Below, piece by piece: positions 6,275 to 9,111 of a stretch of DNA of 9,111 nucleotides (position 1 is the first letter of the stretch; each line of letters opens with the position of its first letter). Made by a program: the position numbers and the translations under genes. Under the pieces are notes generated by a model. That model ran no database searches. It saw only the letters and a program-made list of their open reading frames with translations, and was not told where the DNA came from. This DNA comes from Thiomicrospira sp. UBA5634 (GTDB taxonomy: Bacteria > Pseudomonadota > Gammaproteobacteria > Thiomicrospirales > Thiomicrospiraceae): assembly GCA_002421475.1 (NCBI GenBank), contig DIJW01000094.1, forward strand, positions 8,966-18,076, in the 5' to 3' direction.

Positions 6275-7366
6275 TCAATCAACCAGCCACAACTCGACCT
6301 GCGTTTGTAATGAAACGCTGGCGAGTTGATTGTTAGCTTGGCGCAAACGCAAAACTTTACGCTCCCCCCTTTTTTCAAGCAGCACCCCCACAACCTGCTG
6401 TTCAAACATCCAAGCCCAAAGTTCGATATTGGATTGACCATATTCTAACCACCAGGCCTGGTTTTGCATTTGAGATAACGCATACCAGTCTTTTTCGTCG
6501 ATTAATTGTGTGGGTTGTTCGGTCAGCACCAGGCCTGGTGCCGACCATTTAGGACAGGTTTGTTGCAACTGGGCCTGGTATAGCTGTTCAACCTCCACTA
6601 AATATCGGCATTCACCAATTTTTTGCGTCACATCTTCATCGCCAATGGCATCGGCTAACCGATACACATCTTCCAATAATGCAATCATCGCTTGGCATTG
6701 CATTGGACGACAAGGCAGCCGCGCCAGCGATTGATGCAAACGTCGCCCGATTAACTCGGGAAAACGCGCTGCCAAGGACAAGGCCATCGAGTTAATGCGC
6801 GGCAAGCTTTGCAATGCATCGAGCCGTTTTTCATCCAACAAACAAATCTCCACATGCTGCAACAAATCGGCATTCACCGCGCGCAACCGCAAATTACGCA
6901 AAAACTTAACCGTTTCTGCTTTACCCGGCCAACCGAGTTGCGCGACCATTTCTGTGCGTTTCGCTTGAAACAAGTTGACACGTTGTACTTCGGTTAATGG
7001 TGCTTTTATTAGCTGCCAAGCCAGCATCGGTGAATGATCGAGTAATTCCAGCATTTGTGGATAACGCCCGGCATAATGCAATAACGCCAGCTGATGACTG
7101 GGAAATAATCGACAACTTTCCACTACCCAAGCCGGAATCTGTTGTAACCAAAAACGTAAATCGCTATGTACCGACCAATTCAAAATATCCAGGCCTGCTG
7201 GATAAGCAGGAATCGGCTCGGCAGATAACATCATCTGATCCCAATTCACTAAGCCGAGCACTCCGACCTTGGGCAAAACTTTTCGTGCATCCAGCCACAA
7301 TACTTGCTGTTCGCTGTCCCAAAACAACTTATTGGCTAAAAAATGCTTGAGTGTGGTTGGTTTCAA
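6275..7366 (-). CDS. Uncharacterised tryptophan-rich protein, perhaps PcfJ-like
   Basis: I do not firmly recognise this 363-residue protein. It has no signal peptide or clear membrane segment and looks helical and cytoplasmic. Tryptophan is very frequent (15 residues, about 4%), and the middle part (about 100-210) reads like helical-repeat sequence rich in Leu, Arg and Gln. The block LGWPGKAETVKFLRNL and a C-terminal beta-rich segment (ELWAWMFEQQVVGVLLEKRG) faintly recall PcfJ-like proteins of proteobacteria, but this rests on memory alone. The start is probably TTG (7364-7366), preceded at 7 nt by AGGAA on the minus strand; no ATG is available near the N-terminus. It converges on cynS with only 11 bp between stop codons. 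Two perfect copies and two near copies of the CCAGGCCTGG palindrome lie inside it. Confidence 0.72.
   Translation of the reverse strand: MKPTTLKHFLANKLFWDSEQQVLWLDARKVLPKVGVLGLVNWDQMMLSAEPIPAYPAGLDILNWSVHSDLRFWLQQIPAWVVESCRLFPSHQLALLHYAGRYPQMLELLDHSPMLAWQLIKAPLTEVQRVNLFQAKRTEMVAQLGWPGKAETVKFLRNLRLRAVNADLLQHVEICLLDEKRLDALQSLPRINSMALSLAARFPELIGRRLHQSLARLPCRPMQCQAMIALLEDVYRLADAIGDEDVTQKIGECRYLVEVEQLYQAQLQQTCPKWSAPGLVLTEQPTQLIDEKDWYALSQMQNQAWWLEYGQSNIELWAWMFEQQVVGVLLEKRGERKVLRLRQANNQLASVSLQTQVELWLVD
6451..6462. repeat. Iterated palindrome, copy 3 (12 bp)
   Basis: The perfect palindrome ACCAGGCCTGGT lies within the uncharacterised minus-strand gene, encoding Asn-Gln-Ala-Trp there, the same peptide reading as copies 1 and 2. 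Confidence 0.85.
6526..6541. repeat. Iterated palindrome, copy 4 (16 bp)
   Basis: The perfect 16-bp palindrome GCACCAGGCCTGGTGC lies only 64 bp from copy 3 in the same gene. Here it is read in another phase as Ala-Pro-Gly-Leu-Val, so the DNA rather than the peptide is what is conserved. Near copies follow at 6572-6579 (GGCCTGGT), 7189-7197 and 8135-8143 (both CCAGGCCTG). Confidence 0.85.
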
Positions 7367-7434
7367 AAACGTATTCCTAAAAATGGGGCGCCAAGTATAC
7401 CAAGTAGAAAGCGATCAATACACTCTGTAACAAC

Positions 7435-7476
7435 ATGATTTAAATCAATTTTTACTAATAAATACCTATTTATTAA
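7435..7476 (+). promoter_or_regulatory. FNR/Anr-like box and -10 element ahead of the chemoreceptor gene
   Basis: ATGATTTAAATCAA at 7435-7448 matches the FNR-type consensus TTGAT-N4-ATCAA at nine of ten fixed positions. A -10-like hexamer, TATTAA, lies at 7471-7476, exactly 22 bp after the box. If transcription starts at 7483, the box is centred at -41.5, the arrangement of class II FNR-activated promoters, which need no good -35. The leader would be about 55 nt. A low-oxygen-induced promoter suits the Aer-like receptor downstream, but the site is predicted from sequence only. Confidence 0.55.
7456..7475. repeat. AT-rich inverted repeat over the predicted -10
   Basis: TAATAAAT (7456-7463) and ATTTATTA (7468-7475) form an 8-bp inverted repeat with the 4-bp centre ACCT. 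It overlaps the predicted -10 hexamer, so a protein bound here would compete with RNA polymerase. It may also be a by-product of AT richness. Confidence 0.35.
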
Positions 7477-7502
7477 CTAGTAAGCCATAGCATCGTTAAA
7501 TA

Positions 7503-7514
7503 GAATGATCATTC
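7503..7514. repeat. 12-bp palindrome in the chemoreceptor leader
   Basis: GAATGATCATTC is a perfect palindrome between the predicted transcription start and the ribosome site. It could be an operator or a small RNA hairpin, though a hairpin would need its centre unpaired. Function unknown. Confidence 0.4.
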
Positions 7515-7537
7515 ACTCCTGTTTGAGGAAGACGATC

Positions 7538-9111
7538 ATGCGCCAGAATCTACCGGTTACACAGCAGCAAAAATCCATTCCTGAAAACTTTCGTTTGGTG
7601 TCGCGTACAGATCTGGAAGGCACCATTGTTGAAGCGAATGATGAGTTTATTGAAATCAGTGGTTATAGTGAACAAGAACTGATCGGTCAACCACACAATT
7701 TATTACGCCATCCCGATGTGCCTGCAATTGTGTTTAAAGACATGTGGGATACCCTAAAAACCGGACAAGGTTGGACTCAGATAGTTAAAAACCGAGCCAA
7801 AAATGGAGATCATTACTGGGTAAAAGCGAATGCTGCACCGATTCAAAAAGAAGGCCAAACAACTGGATATATTTCAGTGCGAATTCCGGCAAATGAAAAT
7901 GAAATTGCATTGGCAACACAGGCCTATCCACTGATTGAGCAAGGCAAACTTATTATTCACCAAGGTCAAATCTATCAACCTCGACAATTCAAATTACGCC
8001 AAATAAACCCTTTTAAAAACTGGACGCTGACAAAAAAAATTCTGGTTACCAATGGCATTTTTATGCTGTTTGCACTGTTGATCGTGTTAACGGTAAGAGA
8101 GATTTCCTTAGCGCCAAATCTAACCGATTTATCACCAGGCCTGCTGTTGCAAGTAGTGAACAACTTCACCCTCCTGAGTCTGAGCCTGCTGTTATTGCTG
8201 GCGGCTATTTTTAGTGCTTTAAGCCATTTCATTATCATTCGCCCTCTGACGATGCTGCAAGCTATTATGCGGAGTTCCCAACAACATGGTGATTTAAGTG
8301 TACGAGCGCCGATTCATAATCTCGATGAAATAGGCCGCCTTGCACAAACCTATAACCAGCAGATGCAAAACATGCAAGTAGCGATCGGGGAAACCGGCCG
8401 CATGTTGGCGGCTATTGCACATGGCAAATTATCGACAAGTTCCACCATTCCGATGATTGGCGATTTTAATTTACTAAAAGTCAGTGCAAATGATGGTGCT
8501 CAAGCAATGCATCAAACCACCCAAGAAATTACTAAACTTCTCTATGAAATTCGTAACGGAAATTTTAGTTATGAAACCAACACCCAGCTCACAGGTGACT
8601 ATAAGTATGCGATAGACTACGGGCAAACAGCAATGGTGACCTTGAAAGGCGTTTTTTTTGAGGTAAATGAATTGATGGATCAGGTATCCAAAGGTTATTT
8701 TAATAAACGCATTCGTGCCGAAGCACATGGTGAATTGAAACATCTAAAAGACAATATTAACCAAACCCTCGACCAGCTTGAACAAGCTATTTCACAAAGC
8801 ACCCAAGTCATGGTGGCACAAGGTGCTGGTGACCTGACCAAACGCATTGTTATGCCATTGCAAGGAACCCTAAATATCTTAAAAGAGGGAATCAACAATG
8901 CAACCGCTAACGTATCAAGTTTGATGTCACAATCAAACTTTTCAATCTTAAAGCTGTCAGAAGGTACTCGCGTTATTTCGCAAGGCGTGCAAGACCTCGC
9001 ACATCGCACCCAACAACAGGCTGCTTCTTTAGAAGAAACGGCAGCCAATATGGAACAAATCACCTCCACTATTCGCCAAACGGCGAATAATGCGCAGCAG
9101 GCTCAACAACT
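7538..9111 (+). CDS. Aer-like methyl-accepting chemotaxis protein, PAS plus five HAMP-like units (3' end outside window)
   Basis: The frame is open from ATG 7538 (ribosome site GAGGAAG, 7525-7531) to the window end, 524 codons, so the gene is truncated only by the edge. It is an inner-membrane energy or redox taxis receptor signalling to CheA/CheW. The N-terminal PAS (about 15-120) resembles E. coli Aer and aligns without gaps over the FAD-binding positions Asn34, Arg57-His58-Pro59-Asp60 and Trp79, so FAD is the likely cofactor. Two membrane segments (about 168-187 and 211-234) are joined by a short loop of some 23 residues, so there is no real periplasmic sensor domain. Five HAMP-like units follow, with G-x-[LF]-[ST/N] motifs at 251, 296, 341, 386 and 431. 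The signalling domain begins at about 465; QQQAASLEETAANMEQIT includes a typical methylation region, and the rest is off the window. Confidence 0.9.
   Translation, partial: MRQNLPVTQQQKSIPENFRLVSRTDLEGTIVEANDEFIEISGYSEQELIGQPHNLLRHPDVPAIVFKDMWDTLKTGQGWTQIVKNRAKNGDHYWVKANAAPIQKEGQTTGYISVRIPANENEIALATQAYPLIEQGKLIIHQGQIYQPRQFKLRQINPFKNWTLTKKILVTNGIFMLFALLIVLTVREISLAPNLTDLSPGLLLQVVNNFTLLSLSLLLLLAAIFSALSHFIIIRPLTMLQAIMRSSQQHGDLSVRAPIHNLDEIGRLAQTYNQQMQNMQVAIGETGRMLAAIAHGKLSTSSTIPMIGDFNLLKVSANDGAQAMHQTTQEITKLLYEIRNGNFSYETNTQLTGDYKYAIDYGQTAMVTLKGVFFEVNELMDQVSKGYFNKRIRAEAHGELKHLKDNINQTLDQLEQAISQSTQVMVAQGAGDLTKRIVMPLQGTLNILKEGINNATANVSSLMSQSNFSILKLSEGTRVISQGVQDLAHRTQQQAASLEETAANMEQITSTIRQTANNAQQAQQ

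Noticed and set aside
6301..6318. Hairpin GCGTTT-GTAATG-AAACGC as the cyn terminator
   Set aside because: The 6-bp stem is perfect, but no T-run follows and it lies inside the coding part of the convergent gene.
6510..7350. Plus-strand open frames opposite the Trp-rich gene
   Set aside because: They have no ribosome sites and no recognisable protein features, and they are explained as shadows of the minus-strand gene.
7391..7406. Direct repeat CCAAGTA (7391-7397 and 7400-7406)
   Set aside because: The copies are short and 9 bp apart, with no link to a promoter element; they are probably chance.
7975..9069. Minus-strand open frames opposite the chemoreceptor
   Set aside because: The plus-strand frame is open throughout and encodes a clear PAS-HAMP-signalling receptor, so the antisense frames are not supported.

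Overview
The window looks like chromosomal DNA of a motile gammaproteobacterium with moderate GC content. The gene content (cyanate use, RpoN control, an Aer-like energy-taxis receptor) would suit a sulfur-oxidising autotroph of the Thiomicrospira/Hydrogenovibrio type. That placement is an inference from protein resemblance and gene content; no marker gene here settles it. I see no rRNA, tRNA, CRISPR array, insertion sequence or convincing intrinsic terminator.

Layout. (1) 1-496, +: the 3' end of lysA (diaminopimelate decarboxylase). (2) 462-2360, -: a sigma-54-dependent activator with two PAS domains, an AAA+ domain and a C-terminal helix-turn-helix; its last codons overlap the end of lysA tail to tail. 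(3) 2361-2639: a divergent control region with three copies of a TACGAAAT-type repeat and a near-consensus sigma-54 promoter facing right. (4) 2640-6263, +: a four-gene operon for cyanate use, cynA-cynB-cynD-cynS, made of an ABC importer (Tat-type binding protein, permease, ATPase) followed by cyanase. (5) 6275-7366, -: an unrecognised tryptophan-rich protein, convergent with cynS. (6) 7367-7537: a control region with an FNR-like box spaced as in a class II promoter. (7) 7538 to the window end, +: an Aer-like PAS chemoreceptor with a membrane hairpin and five HAMP-like units, cut off by the window edge.

How the genes fit together. CynABD is expected to bring cyanate into the cell. CynS then converts cyanate plus bicarbonate to ammonia and CO2, giving nitrogen and detoxification. 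The adjacent activator most likely binds the repeats about 100-140 bp upstream of the predicted start site and drives the operon from the sigma-54 promoter. This would replace the LysR-type CynR known from E. coli. What its PAS domains sense is unknown. The taxis receptor is a separate unit that appears to be under redox or oxygen control.

The strongest unexplained signals are a palindrome (ACCAGGCCTGGT and longer forms) found inside several unrelated genes, the exact 45-residue period of the HAMP-like units, and a 73-residue cysteine-containing extension ahead of the Tat signal of CynA.
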